47,968 bases of DNA. Source: Clostridia bacterium. GTDB lineage: Bacteria > Bacillota > Clostridia > Christensenellales > Aristaeellaceae. The notes under the pieces were generated by a model, which saw only the letters and a list, made by a program, of their open reading frames with translations, searched no databases and had not been told where the DNA came from. This document shows, piece by piece, positions 23,293 through 31,163 of this stretch; positions within the stretch are counted from its first letter, which is position 1, and the number at the start of each line of letters is the position of its first letter. The stretch covers positions 1 through 47,968 of the forward strand of contig JAFUCP010000003.1 of assembly GCA_017459565.1 (NCBI GenBank). The letters run 5' to 3'. The translations under genes were made by a program, and so were the position numbers.

Positions 23293-24660
23293 ATGAGGAA
23301 GAACCTGCTTGCGCTGCTGCTGGCCGTTGCCATGCTGTGCGCCATGGCCGTTCCGGCAATGGCCGAAAAGGCCGAGGGCTGGAACAACGTCAACGCCGAG
23401 GGCTACGAGTATCCCGATTATTCGGGCAAGACCCTGTCCATCATGTGGTGGGGCTCCGATACCCGCGCCCAGTTGACCGAGGAAATCATTCACATGTGGG
23501 AAGAGAAGACCGGCGCGACCGTCGAGTTTGAAAACTATGACGGCGGCGGATACTGGACCGTGTTCCAGTCCAAGATGGCCGCCAACGACCTGCCGGACGT
23601 GTTCCAGATGGGCAACAACTGGCTGACCTACTACGACACCATCGAGCCCCTGAACGCCTATATTGACGACGGCACCATCGATACCACCGCCATCAGCGAG
23701 GCGATGATCGCTACCACCGTCAACCAGGCCAACGGCGATGTGACCGGCATGTCCAACGGCACCAACGCCCGCTGCTTCGCCTACAACCCGGCCATCTTCG
23801 ACGAGGCCGGCGTGCCCTATCCCACCGACAATTGGACCTGGGACGACTTCGCCGCCGCGGGCCGCGCCATCACCGAAGCCACCGGCAATCCGGCCATCAC
23901 CACCCTGGAGTACAACTCCCTGGCGTTCTCGGCCGTGACCCAGTGGAAGGAAGGCTACAACTTCTACGCCATGGACGGCTCCGACTTCGCCTTCGAGGGC
24001 GATATCGAGCCTCTGACCTACATCATCGGCCTGCTGAGCGATTTGCAGTCCGAGGGCGTCATCGCCGACTTCGGCGTGCAGAACGAGATTGGCAAGAACA
24101 TCGAGGCCGACTGGATCGCCTTCGGCGATGCCGCCATGGTCATGCTGTCCTCCAACCAGTTCCAGGCTCTGAGCAACGTGGCCGCCGAAAGCGGCATCGA
24201 GCTGGCCCTGGCCACCATCCCGCGCGTGTACGCGGACGGCCAGAGCGGCATGGTGGTGCGCTCCAGCCAGCAGATGAGCATCTATTCCGGCTCTGACAAC
24301 AAGGAGATGGCCGCCAACTTCATCAACTTCTTCGTCAACAGCATCGAGTGCAACAAGGTCCTTAACTGCGAGCGCGGCGTTTCCATCAACAGCGACGTGC
24401 TGGCCGCTCTGAAGGCCGACAGCGAAAAGACCAACGACGTGACCGCCAAGGTCTACACGCTGATTGATCTGGTGGGCTCCTTCCCGGACGCCGCCAATTC
24501 CAGCCCCGCTGAGCCCGCCGCCAACGAGGAAATCTCCGACGTGCTGCTCAAGACCTACTTCCAGGGCATGGCCGACGGCAAGTTCGCCGACGCCCAGGAG
24601 GCCGCCGAGAAGTTCTGGGCCGAGGCCCAGGAGATTTGGGCGAAGTACGAGAACCAGTAA
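23293..24660 (+). CDS. Sugar ABC transporter substrate-binding protein, family 1
   Basis: Extracytoplasmic receptor for an oligosaccharide importer; 455 residues. Signal peptide MRKNLLALLLAVAMLCAMAVPAMA with cleavage before EKAEG; there is no lipobox Cys, so anchoring is unclear. The mature part has family-1 traits: KTLSIMWWGSDTRAQLTEEIIHMWEEKTGATVEFE, MAANDLPDVFQMGNNWL, a trans-domain segment DEAGVPYPTDNWTWDDF, and KEMAANFINFFVNS. Start at 23293 follows AGAGGAGGAGG; a longer open frame upstream overlaps the promoter and is rejected. A perfect 15-bp hairpin follows, then two permease genes. The neighbourhood (mannoside and arabinan-type enzymes) suggests a plant-polysaccharide oligosaccharide, but the ligand is not readable. 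Confidence 0.92.
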   Translation: MRKNLLALLLAVAMLCAMAVPAMAEKAEGWNNVNAEGYEYPDYSGKTLSIMWWGSDTRAQLTEEIIHMWEEKTGATVEFENYDGGGYWTVFQSKMAANDLPDVFQMGNNWLTYYDTIEPLNAYIDDGTIDTTAISEAMIATTVNQANGDVTGMSNGTNARCFAYNPAIFDEAGVPYPTDNWTWDDFAAAGRAITEATGNPAITTLEYNSLAFSAVTQWKEGYNFYAMDGSDFAFEGDIEPLTYIIGLLSDLQSEGVIADFGVQNEIGKNIEADWIAFGDAAMVMLSSNQFQALSNVAAESGIELALATIPRVYADGQSGMVVRSSQQMSIYSGSDNKEMAANFINFFVNSIECNKVLNCERGVSINSDVLAALKADSEKTNDVTAKVYTLIDLVGSFPDAANSSPAEPAANEEISDVLLKTYFQGMADGKFADAQEAAEKFWAEAQEIWAKYENQ

Positions 24661-24691
24661 GACCTGATTCTGGCGAAGCCTGAACCATCGC

Positions 24692-24724
24692 CGGGCACCC
24701 TGAAACGGCGTTTCAGGGTGCCCG
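24692..24724 (+). promoter_or_regulatory. Intercistronic hairpin between sugar-binding protein and permease genes
   Basis: Perfect 15-bp arms 24692-24706 and 24710-24724 with a 3-nt loop. Only TTATCATT follows, not a full U-tract. It is likely to stabilise the binding-protein mRNA and partly terminate, lowering permease expression. Confidence 0.75.
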
Positions 24725-24751
24725 TTATCATTCAAAAAGGAGGTCGAAGCC

Positions 24752-25654
24752 ATGCAGGCTGCGAAACAGACGCGCAAGGGCAGCTTCCTGCATAACGACA
24801 ATGTCGTCGGCTATATCTTTGCCGCGCCGTTTATCATCAGCTTTCTGTGCCTGACGCTGATCCCGATGGCGCTGTCGCTGTATTATTCCTTCTGCAATTA
24901 CAAAATCGGCGCCGCGCCGGAGTGGATTGGCATACAAAACTTTGCCAACCTGCTCAAGGACGGCACCTTTACCAATTCGCTGCTGGTGACGATCCAGTAT
25001 GTAGCCATCGGCGTGCCGCTGAAGCTGGTGTTCGCGCTGTTCGTGGCCATGCTGCTCACCCGGCCGACCCGCGTGCAGGGCCTGTACCGTGCGATTTACT
25101 ATATCCCCTCGTTGATCGGCGGCTCTGTGGCCGTGGCCCTGGTCTGGAAGCAGCTGTTCGGCAGCCGCGGCCCGGTGGTCAGCCTGATCAAGGCCCTGGG
25201 CGCCACGGGCTTCAACTTCTTCGGCTCCACCACGTGGGCGTTTCTGCCGCTGGTGCTGTGCAACGCCTGGCAGTTCGGCTCCTCCATGCTGATCTTCGCC
25301 TCGGGCCTCAAGCAGATTTCGAAGGAGTACTATGAAGCCGCGGAGATTGACGGCGCCGGCGCGGTGAAGCGCTTTTTCAGCATCACGCTGCCCATCCTGT
25401 CCCCAATCATACTGTTTAACCTGATCATGCAGCTGATTTCCGGCTTCATGACCTTTACCCAGGCCCAGATCATCACCGATGGCGGCCCGAATTACGCCAC
25501 CAACTACATCGCGCTGAACATCTTCAAGGAGGGCTTCTCCTTCCAGCACATGGGCTATGCCTGCGCCCAGAGCTGGGTGATGCTGCTGATCATGGCGGCG
25601 GTGACGGGCATCATATTCAAGACCTCGTCCCACTGGACGTTCTATGAGAATTGA
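24752..25654 (+). CDS. Sugar ABC transporter permease 1 (MalF/UgpA-like)
   Basis: Inner membrane subunit of the carbohydrate importer, 300 residues. The first helix GYIFAAPFIISFLCLTLIPMALSLYYSF is the usual start of this group, followed by FANLLKDGTFTNSLLVTIQYV. The EAA loop is EYYEAAEIDGAGAVKRFFSITLPILSP near residue 200. The C-terminus is short (KTSSHWTFYEN). Start at 24752 follows AAGGAGG. The second permease frame opens before this one ends. No ATPase gene is present, so it probably uses a shared MsmX-type ATPase encoded elsewhere. Confidence 0.94.
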   Translation: MQAAKQTRKGSFLHNDNVVGYIFAAPFIISFLCLTLIPMALSLYYSFCNYKIGAAPEWIGIQNFANLLKDGTFTNSLLVTIQYVAIGVPLKLVFALFVAMLLTRPTRVQGLYRAIYYIPSLIGGSVAVALVWKQLFGSRGPVVSLIKALGATGFNFFGSTTWAFLPLVLCNAWQFGSSMLIFASGLKQISKEYYEAAEIDGAGAVKRFFSITLPILSPIILFNLIMQLISGFMTFTQAQIITDGGPNYATNYIALNIFKEGFSFQHMGYACAQSWVMLLIMAAVTGIIFKTSSHWTFYEN

Positions 25655-25664
25655 GGTGGCGGAC

Positions 25665-26504
25665 ATGCAGAAAAAGAGAGCCGTGCAGAACGTGATTTAT
25701 CACGTGTTCGTCATCGCCTTCGGGCTTCTGATGATCTATCCGGTGCTGTGGATGATCCTGTCGTCCTTCAAAATGAAGAGCGAGATCCTGGGCAACAACG
25801 CGCCCTTTTTGCCCAGTACATGGGTGTTTGAAAACTATCCCAACGGCTGGAAGGGCAGCGGCAGTCTGACCTTCGCCACCTACTTCAAAAATTCCATCAT
25901 CGTCTCCTGCCTGGGCACGCTGGGCACGGTGATCTCCTCGGCCATGGTTGCCTACGCGCTGGCCAGGGTGAAGTTCAGGGGTCGCAAGTTCTGGTTCACG
26001 GCCATGATCATGACCATGCTGCTGCCGGGCCAGGTGCTGATGATCCCCCAGTACATCATCTGGAACCGGCTGGGGCTGGTGGGCACGTTCGTGCCGCTGA
26101 TTCTGCCCAAGTACCTGGGCTGGCCCTTCTTCATCTATATGATGATGCAGTTTATCCGCGGCCTGCCCAAGGAGCTGGACGAGGCGGCCATGATCGATGG
26201 CTGCAATAAGTATTCCATCTTCACCAGAATCGTGCTGCCGCTGCTGGGCCCGTCGATCATCACCACCATCGTCATATCCTTCTATTGGATCTGGGACGAC
26301 TACATGGGCCCGCTGCTCTATCTGTCCAAGCCCGCCCTGTATACCGTGTCTCTGGCCATCAAGGGCTTTGCCGACACCCAGGGCACCAACTTCGGACCCA
26401 TGTTCGCCATGTCCTCGCTGTCGCTGATTCCGGTGTTTTTGCTGTTTTTGTTCTTTAACCGCTATCTGATGGACGGCGTCACCGCCGGCGCGGTGAAGGG
26501 ATAA
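25665..26504 (+). CDS. Sugar ABC transporter permease 2 (MalG/UgpE-like)
   Basis: Second inner membrane subunit, 279 residues from the chosen ATG. An ATG at 25644 inside the preceding gene is open, but GAGGTGG is correctly spaced only for 25665. The first helix is YHVFVIAFGLLMIYPVLWMILSSFK, followed by the group's characteristic N-terminal sequence (WVFENYPNGWKGSGSLTFATYFKNSIIVS). The EAA loop is LPKELDEAAMIDGCNKYSIFTRIVLPLLGP. The C-terminus (FLFFNRYLMDGVTAGAVKG) is typical of this group. It is the last gene of the operon; an intrinsic terminator follows at 26575. Confidence 0.94.
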   Translation: MQKKRAVQNVIYHVFVIAFGLLMIYPVLWMILSSFKMKSEILGNNAPFLPSTWVFENYPNGWKGSGSLTFATYFKNSIIVSCLGTLGTVISSAMVAYALARVKFRGRKFWFTAMIMTMLLPGQVLMIPQYIIWNRLGLVGTFVPLILPKYLGWPFFIYMMMQFIRGLPKELDEAAMIDGCNKYSIFTRIVLPLLGPSIITTIVISFYWIWDDYMGPLLYLSKPALYTVSLAIKGFADTQGTNFGPMFAMSSLSLIPVFLLFLFFNRYLMDGVTAGAVKG

Positions 26505-26565
26505 TCGGAGTGTGAAGAGTGGAGAGTGGAGTTATAGAGTGATCCGCTGAGGGATTTGTCATGAT

Positions 26566-27885
26566 TTAGCCGATGGCTCCGACGAGGTTCGGAGCCGTCT
26601 TTTTGTCCGCCAGCACCAGCGCCCAGTCCTCCAGCGCCTCGGGCGTATCGGCGGGCGGGACGAACACGCCGTCCGCGGGCAGCATCATAGGGCTCAGTCC
26701 GCCCAGCTTCGGCGAGTACCAGAAGGCCGCGCTCTCAAAGGGCAGCGTCTCCAATCGCACGCCGAAGGGCGCGCCGCCGTAGCAGTACACCACCAGCGCC
26801 CTGGGGGTGATGAACGCCAGGTTGCGCGCGTCCTCCGTGCCGCTGTCGTCCGTCAGGCATCCCTGGGCGTTTTCACCCTCCTGCCAATCCACGGCCTCCA
26901 TCAGCCGGCGCAGGTGGCGCATCTGGAAGCTGCCCGGGGCGTGCAGCGCCACGTCCCAGCGCTGGCGCACGCCGAAGGAGCCCTCCTCGTCGCCGCGCCA
27001 GAACTGCATGATGGCGTTGTGGCCGTAGGTGAAGCCCGCGCCGCCCGCCAGCAGGCACCACCAGGCGTAGCGCCGCACCTGGCGGTCGGTCCAGTAGGGC
27101 TTTGAGGCGTCGTGCAGGCCGTGGGGGATGTCCTCGTAGGAGGGCTCGCCGTCCAGCGTGGGCTTGTCATCCCGGGCCAGGTCCCGGAACACATACAGGT
27201 AGTTTTCCTCGGCCATCCATTCCTCGTCGCTGACCTCGTTGTCGTCCCACGCGCCCAGGCGCCGCTGCGTGCGGTCCCTGTGGCCGGACTGGAACATGTG
27301 GAAATCCAGCCAGTCCGCGCCCGCGAACCACTGGCTGGAGGAGCAGCGCCCGAAGGGATGGAAGCCGATCAGCTGATTCGGCGCGCCGCGGCGCAGCGCC
27401 CGGGCGAGGGCCTCGAAGGACTCAGGGGCGTCGCTGCCCCGCACGTCGCCGCCCAGCAGCCACAGCACGTTTTCGAACCGCCCGAAGCGCCTGGCGAGGA
27501 ACGCACCGTACAGCGGGGCGTTTTCGGCGTTGAGGCGGCCGGTCTTGGCAAAGGAGCCCCAGCAGGGCAGCAGCGCCATCACCAGCCCCAGCCGTGCGGC
27601 CAGCGCCACCGTGCGCTCTACCCGCGCCCAATAGGGGGAGTCCTCCGCCGGGGTGGCGAGGTCGTTTCCGATGAAGGCGGGGGAGCCGTCCCAGGCGGCG
27701 TAGTTTTCAAAGTGGGACAGCGTGGCCTGTATGACGGTATAGCCCTTCGCGGCGCGGTTGGTCAGATAGGTTTCGATTTCCGCGTCGCTCAGCTTTGAAA
27801 ACAGCAGCCAGGCCGTGTCGCCCAGCCAGAAAAAGGGGGAGCCGTCCTTCAAAAATCCGCGGCCCCGGCGGTTGATGCTCAGCAT
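26566..27885 (-). CDS. DUF4038 / GH140-like glycoside hydrolase
   Basis: Probable intracellular glycosidase, 439 residues with no signal peptide. It fits the DUF4038 (apiosidase-like) barrel: opening GRGFLKDGSPFFWLGDTAWLLF, then LTNRAAKGYTVIQATL, VLWLLGGDVRG near 155 and KPTLDGEPSYEDIPHG near 250, whose Asp and Glu are the likely catalytic acids by analogy with GH140. A C-terminal segment (from about 350, FITPRALVVYCYGGAPFGV) resembles the small beta-domain often attached to this family. Start at 27885 follows AAAGGAGG. It lies 26 bp after the previous gene's stop and is last in a three-gene minus-strand operon. GH140 members act on apiose in rhamnogalacturonan II, but most DUF4038 proteins are uncharacterised, so substrate is open. 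Confidence 0.82.
   Translation of the reverse strand: MLSINRRGRGFLKDGSPFFWLGDTAWLLFSKLSDAEIETYLTNRAAKGYTVIQATLSHFENYAAWDGSPAFIGNDLATPAEDSPYWARVERTVALAARLGLVMALLPCWGSFAKTGRLNAENAPLYGAFLARRFGRFENVLWLLGGDVRGSDAPESFEALARALRRGAPNQLIGFHPFGRCSSSQWFAGADWLDFHMFQSGHRDRTQRRLGAWDDNEVSDEEWMAEENYLYVFRDLARDDKPTLDGEPSYEDIPHGLHDASKPYWTDRQVRRYAWWCLLAGGAGFTYGHNAIMQFWRGDEEGSFGVRQRWDVALHAPGSFQMRHLRRLMEAVDWQEGENAQGCLTDDSGTEDARNLAFITPRALVVYCYGGAPFGVRLETLPFESAAFWYSPKLGGLSPMMLPADGVFVPPADTPEALEDWALVLADKKTAPNLVGAIG
26575..26604 (+). terminator. Intrinsic terminator of the sugar ABC operon, inside the end of the convergent gene
   Basis: GGCTCCGA and TCGGAGCC arms (26575-26582, 26589-26596) with a 6-nt loop are followed by GTCTTTTT. 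It lies 70 bp after the permease stop. It overlaps the last codons of the convergent DUF4038 gene, which therefore encode the hairpin. Confidence 0.78.
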
Positions 27886-27911
27886 ATTCGCGCCTCCTTT
27901 TGGGAAATGGT

Positions 27912-29348
27912 TCATTCGATTTCAAGGGTTTTTATGAGACTTCCGTCCTCGTCCGTCACGGCGCGCACGCCGCAGGGCCCGGCATAGACCTCGCGCCCGT
28001 CGGCCCGGGCCTCGGCGCGCTGGCCGTCGGAGCTGATTTGGTAGACGTGGCCGTTCCATTCGGCTTTGTATACATATTCAAGCCCGCCGCACAGGCTGAA
28101 CCACGCTCTGCCCATGTGCAGCCCCGCGCCCCAGAGCCTTTCGATATAGCCCAGCGCAGAGAGCATCGTGGGCCCGTAGGCATCCTGGAAGGGCTCCGTG
28201 GAGCCGGGGGACAGCACCTGGTGGGAATTGAGCCCCACCCGGGAGGGCGCGCCGGTGAAGGGATCGAATTGCTGGGTAAACACGCAGCCGCCGTCGATCA
28301 GGGCCCGCAAAAACCGCCGTCCCAGCCGCGTGACCAGCTTTTCGCAGCCGTAATTTTCCAGCGCCTGCATGGCCCGCTGGAAGGTCAGCCCTTCACACTG
28401 GCCGCTCCAGTTGTTTTCCGGCGCGTTACGGAAGGCGGGGTCGGATACGCTGACGCTGGGAAGGGGCAGCCTGGTCCAAAACTGACTCGGGTTCAGAAGA
28501 TGCTCCGCCACGAACCTGTCCGCCATGTCCCGGGACACGCTGCCCCAGTACATGCAGCGCAGGGTGTTGTGGCACAGCACGTCCACCGTCCGTCCGCGCC
28601 TGTCGCGGTCGTACAGCGCGCCCCGGGTCTCATCCCAAAGCCCGCGTCGCAGCGCGGCTGCCACTTCATCAGCCCCGGCGCGCCAGCGGGCGGCGTCGTC
28701 CTCTGCGCCGCGCAGACGGCTGATCCGCGCCAGCGCGTCCCGGCAGGCATAGGAATAGGAGGTCACGTCCATGGAGGCCATGGGCACCACTTCATAGCCC
28801 TCCGGCGGCGAATCCTCGGTCCACCAGCAGGGCGCGTCGCCGTAGCGCACGGCGTTGTCTTCGCCGGTGTCATACACGCAGAACGCGGACAGCAGCCCGT
28901 CGCCGCTGACGGCGCGGGTGCGCCACAGGAAGGCGTCAAAGCGCGCCAGACAGTCGGCCAGCGCGTCCAGCCATTCGCCGTCGCGCCCCGTGAGGTAATA
29001 CAGGTTCAGCGCCGGGTCCGGGAAGCAAAAGCCCTGGAACTTGTTGAACTGGGGCTCCACCGCGCCGCCGACGCACTGTATGGAGCCGGGGATGCGCCCG
29101 TCCGCGCGCTGGTGGCGCATGAAGAGCAGGCTGTTGTTCCGGGCGGCTTCGATATCCCGCAGCGCGTACATCTCACCGCCCATGGGCTGGGTCTCCAGCC
29201 AGATTTTTTCATAGCCGCCGCCCTCCACCAGCACCCGGTCCCCGGCGAAGTCCTTCAGGTTCAGGCGGCACTTGCGCTCCGCCTCGTCGAACAGCCGCTG
29301 CAGGGGCGCGTCGGCGCAGGCGAAGGAAACAGAGGTCTCAATTTGCAT
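27912..29348 (-). CDS. (alpha/alpha)6-barrel glycoside hydrolase, MGH1/GH63-like
   Basis: Protein of 478 residues without a signal peptide. The pattern of paired helices and motifs such as PDPALNLYYLTGRDGEWL, MASMDVTSYSYACRDALARIS, WRAGADEVAAALRRGLWDETRGALYDRD and ENNWSGQCEGLTFQRAMQALENYG matches six-hairpin glycosidases of the trehalase / GH63 / mannosylglycerate-hydrolase type. The C-terminal part (from about 400) has beta-sandwich character (YVYKAEWNGHVYQISSDG). Catalytic residues cannot be assigned with certainty. Start at 29348 follows AAAGGAG. It is the middle gene between a GH43-type and a DUF4038-type gene, 24 bp downstream of the first. A role in trimming plant side-chain oligosaccharides is inferred from its neighbours. 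Confidence 0.72.
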   Translation of the reverse strand: MQIETSVSFACADAPLQRLFDEAERKCRLNLKDFAGDRVLVEGGGYEKIWLETQPMGGEMYALRDIEAARNNSLLFMRHQRADGRIPGSIQCVGGAVEPQFNKFQGFCFPDPALNLYYLTGRDGEWLDALADCLARFDAFLWRTRAVSGDGLLSAFCVYDTGEDNAVRYGDAPCWWTEDSPPEGYEVVPMASMDVTSYSYACRDALARISRLRGAEDDAARWRAGADEVAAALRRGLWDETRGALYDRDRRGRTVDVLCHNTLRCMYWGSVSRDMADRFVAEHLLNPSQFWTRLPLPSVSVSDPAFRNAPENNWSGQCEGLTFQRAMQALENYGCEKLVTRLGRRFLRALIDGGCVFTQQFDPFTGAPSRVGLNSHQVLSPGSTEPFQDAYGPTMLSALGYIERLWGAGLHMGRAWFSLCGGLEYVYKAEWNGHVYQISSDGQRAEARADGREVYAGPCGVRAVTDEDGSLIKTLEIE

Positions 29349-29372
29349 GTGAACTCCTTTCGCGGCAGGCGA

Positions 29373-30236
29373 TCACTTCAGACGAAGCGCGCCGCCGGCC
29401 TCGACGACCTCGAAAAAGCGCGGGCGCTCCATGAGATGCTCGTTGGGACTGTGCAGGGCCAGCCGCAGCTTCCCGTCCAGGCCCCGGAACACCATGCCGT
29501 GGCCGCCGTCGCGCATGAACAGCGGCTCCAGCTGCCGCCAGGGCCCTTCGATGCCGCCGCTTTCGGATACGGCCTGGGCTTCGGCGTAGCCCGCGTTTGA
29601 AAAGCTGGCCCATAGGCAGATCAGAGCGCCGTCCGTCATGCGCCACAGAAACGGCCCGTCGGTCACATAGCCCTCCGTCCCCGAGGAATGGCGCATACGC
29701 CGCCTCCACGGGACGTCTGAGCCGCGAAACAGCACCCGGGGCTTCCCTGCGGCGGCGCGCAGGTCACCGGTCAGCGGCAGCGCGCACACGGTGCCGTCCC
29801 CGGCCTGCACCCATTCGTGGCAAAACACCATCCAGTTTAGGCCCTGCCCGTCCACGTAAAGCGTACCGTCCAGACACTCCCATTCCGGCGGTGTCACGGG
29901 CCCGTCCGACCAGGGCGCGAAGGGCCCCAGCGGGCTTTCGGCGCGCAGTATGGCCGTGCCCCTGCGCCGCGCCTCGCTCTTGAAGGAGGCGAACATGTAA
30001 AACGCGCCGCCGAGGGCGTGGACCTCCGGGGCCCAGTAATTGCGGTCCGCCCAAAAGTCGCCGTCGTTGTGGAAGCACTCGAACGGACCGTCCCATTGGA
30101 CCAGATCGCCGCTGACATAGGCGTCAAAGCCGTCCGCGGGGCCCCAGCAGGTCGCGCCCCGGGTGCCGTACAGGTAATATCGTCCCTCGTGGACCAGCAC
30201 GAACGGGTCGCGCAGGTTGATTTCATCCAGTCTCAT
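29373..30236 (-). CDS. GH43-like five-bladed propeller glycosidase
   Basis: Probable intracellular arabinofuranosidase or xylosidase-type enzyme, 287 residues. The catalytic base is Asp10 in NLRDPFVLVHEG. YWAPEVHALGGAFYMFAS marks blade two, and CLDGTLYVDGQ contains the pKa-modulating Asp region. The usual general acid in EGP appears as TDGPFLWR; in this subgroup, ending GGHGMVFRGLDGKLRLALHSPN, a TDGP form is common, so it need not mean inactivity. Start at 30236 follows AGGAG. It is the first gene of the three-gene minus-strand operon, driven from 30286-30314. No secretion signal: it acts on imported oligosaccharides. Exact linkage is unknown. Confidence 0.83.
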   Translation of the reverse strand: MRLDEINLRDPFVLVHEGRYYLYGTRGATCWGPADGFDAYVSGDLVQWDGPFECFHNDGDFWADRNYWAPEVHALGGAFYMFASFKSEARRRGTAILRAESPLGPFAPWSDGPVTPPEWECLDGTLYVDGQGLNWMVFCHEWVQAGDGTVCALPLTGDLRAAAGKPRVLFRGSDVPWRRRMRHSSGTEGYVTDGPFLWRMTDGALICLWASFSNAGYAEAQAVSESGGIEGPWRQLEPLFMRDGGHGMVFRGLDGKLRLALHSPNEHLMERPRFFEVVEAGGALRLK

Positions 30237-30285
30237 GCCTTGCTTCTCCTGTTCAGACTTTCAGTGGGGGAAGCCCCCGAATCTG

Positions 30286-30314
30286 ATTATAACACAGGTT
30301 TTGCGTTCGAACAA
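30286..30314 (-). promoter_or_regulatory. SigA-type promoter of the GH43-like operon
   Basis: Minus strand TTGTTC, 17 bp, TATAAT, 49 bp before the ATG at 30236. The leader contains a small GGGGG/CCCCC hairpin. Divergent from the cobI promoter, whose -35 starts 24 bp away. Confidence 0.7.
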
Positions 30315-30338
30315 TATGTTTATGTCCCCGTTCCCGCC

Positions 30339-30367
30339 TTGCCAATCCCGCCGGGAGATGATATAAT
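30339..30367 (+). promoter_or_regulatory. SigA-type promoter of cobI and probably the mannoside operon
   Basis: TTGCCA, 17-bp spacer, TATAAT, 38 bp before the ATG at 30406. I see no other promoter before the epimerase gene at 31164, so the mannoside genes probably share this one. Confidence 0.75.
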
Positions 30368-30405
30368 CTGTATGGTTTACAACGTACCTGGCAGGGGGAA
30401 TGTGT

Positions 30406-31095
30406 ATGCGCGGAATCGCCTATGGCGTGGGCGTCGGGCCCGGGGACCCGGAGCTGATGACCCTGAAGGCCGTGCGGCTGATCCGGGAAAACGACGTGAT
30501 CGCCGTGCCGGGCCGCGAGGCGGAGCGCTCCGTCGCCTATCGCATCGCGCTGGCAGCGGCGCCGGAGCTGGCGCAGAAGCGGCTTCTCTGCCTGGAAATG
30601 CCGATGGTCAGGGACCGGGCGCGCATCTGGGCCGGGCACCGCGCGGCGGCGCAGCGGATCGAGGCTGTGCTGGATTCGGGGGAAAATGTCGTGTATCTGA
30701 CGCTGGGCGATCCCACCGTCTATTGCACCTTTTCCTATCTCCAGCGCATCCTGGAGGCCGACGGCTACGGCGTGGAGCTGGTCAGCGGCATCCCGTCCTT
30801 CTGCGCGGCGGCGGCGCGGCTGGGCGTGCCGCTGGTGGAGTGGGACGAGGCGCTGAGCGTCCATCCCGCCGTCCACGAGGATGAGAGCGCCCTTGACACG
30901 CCGGGGACCCATGTGCTGATGAAATCCGCCAGCCGGATCGCAGAGGTCCGTCAGCGCCTGCTTCAATCCGGCAAGCGCGTGTGGATGGTGGAAAACTGCG
31001 GCATGGATAATGAGCGCGTGTTCCGCGGCGCGCAGGCAATCCCGGAGGACGCGGGCTACTTTTCCCTGATCATCGCCAAGGACGCGGACGCATAA
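30406..31095 (+). CDS. cobI: Precorrin-2 C20-methyltransferase (CobI/CbiL)
   Basis: Transfers a methyl group from S-adenosylmethionine to C-20 of precorrin-2 (or cobalt-factor II) in cobalamin synthesis; cytosolic, 229 residues. Tetrapyrrole methylase motifs are clear: YGVGVGPGDPELMTLKAVRLI at the N-terminus, VVYLTLGDPTVYCTFSYL near 93-110, and GIPSFCAAAARLGVPLVEWDE. The C-terminal lobe (LMKSASRIAEVRQRLL, VENCGMDNERVF) fits the CobI/CbiL branch. Start at 30406 chosen because AGGGGG is well spaced for it and too close to the ATG at 30400. No other cobalamin gene is in the window. It is followed after 68 bp by a sugar epimerase gene on the same strand, an unusual partner. Confidence 0.92.
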   Translation: MRGIAYGVGVGPGDPELMTLKAVRLIRENDVIAVPGREAERSVAYRIALAAAPELAQKRLLCLEMPMVRDRARIWAGHRAAAQRIEAVLDSGENVVYLTLGDPTVYCTFSYLQRILEADGYGVELVSGIPSFCAAAARLGVPLVEWDEALSVHPAVHEDESALDTPGTHVLMKSASRIAEVRQRLLQSGKRVWMVENCGMDNERVFRGAQAIPEDAGYFSLIIAKDADA

Positions 31096-31163
31096 GGGGC
31101 GGCGAAGCAACCCGCCGCCGGGAAGCATGAAAACGGATACGGGCAAAGGAGGATGGACTGCCC

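Noticed and set aside
26505-26545. GAGTG-rich purine repeats after the second permease gene
   Set aside because: Short, irregular and without symmetry; too little to call a defined repeat.
29373-30236. Inactivation of the GH43-like enzyme because EGP reads TDGP
   Set aside because: The surrounding sequence matches a GH43 subgroup in which I recall TDGP as the normal form, so the change alone is weak evidence for loss of activity.
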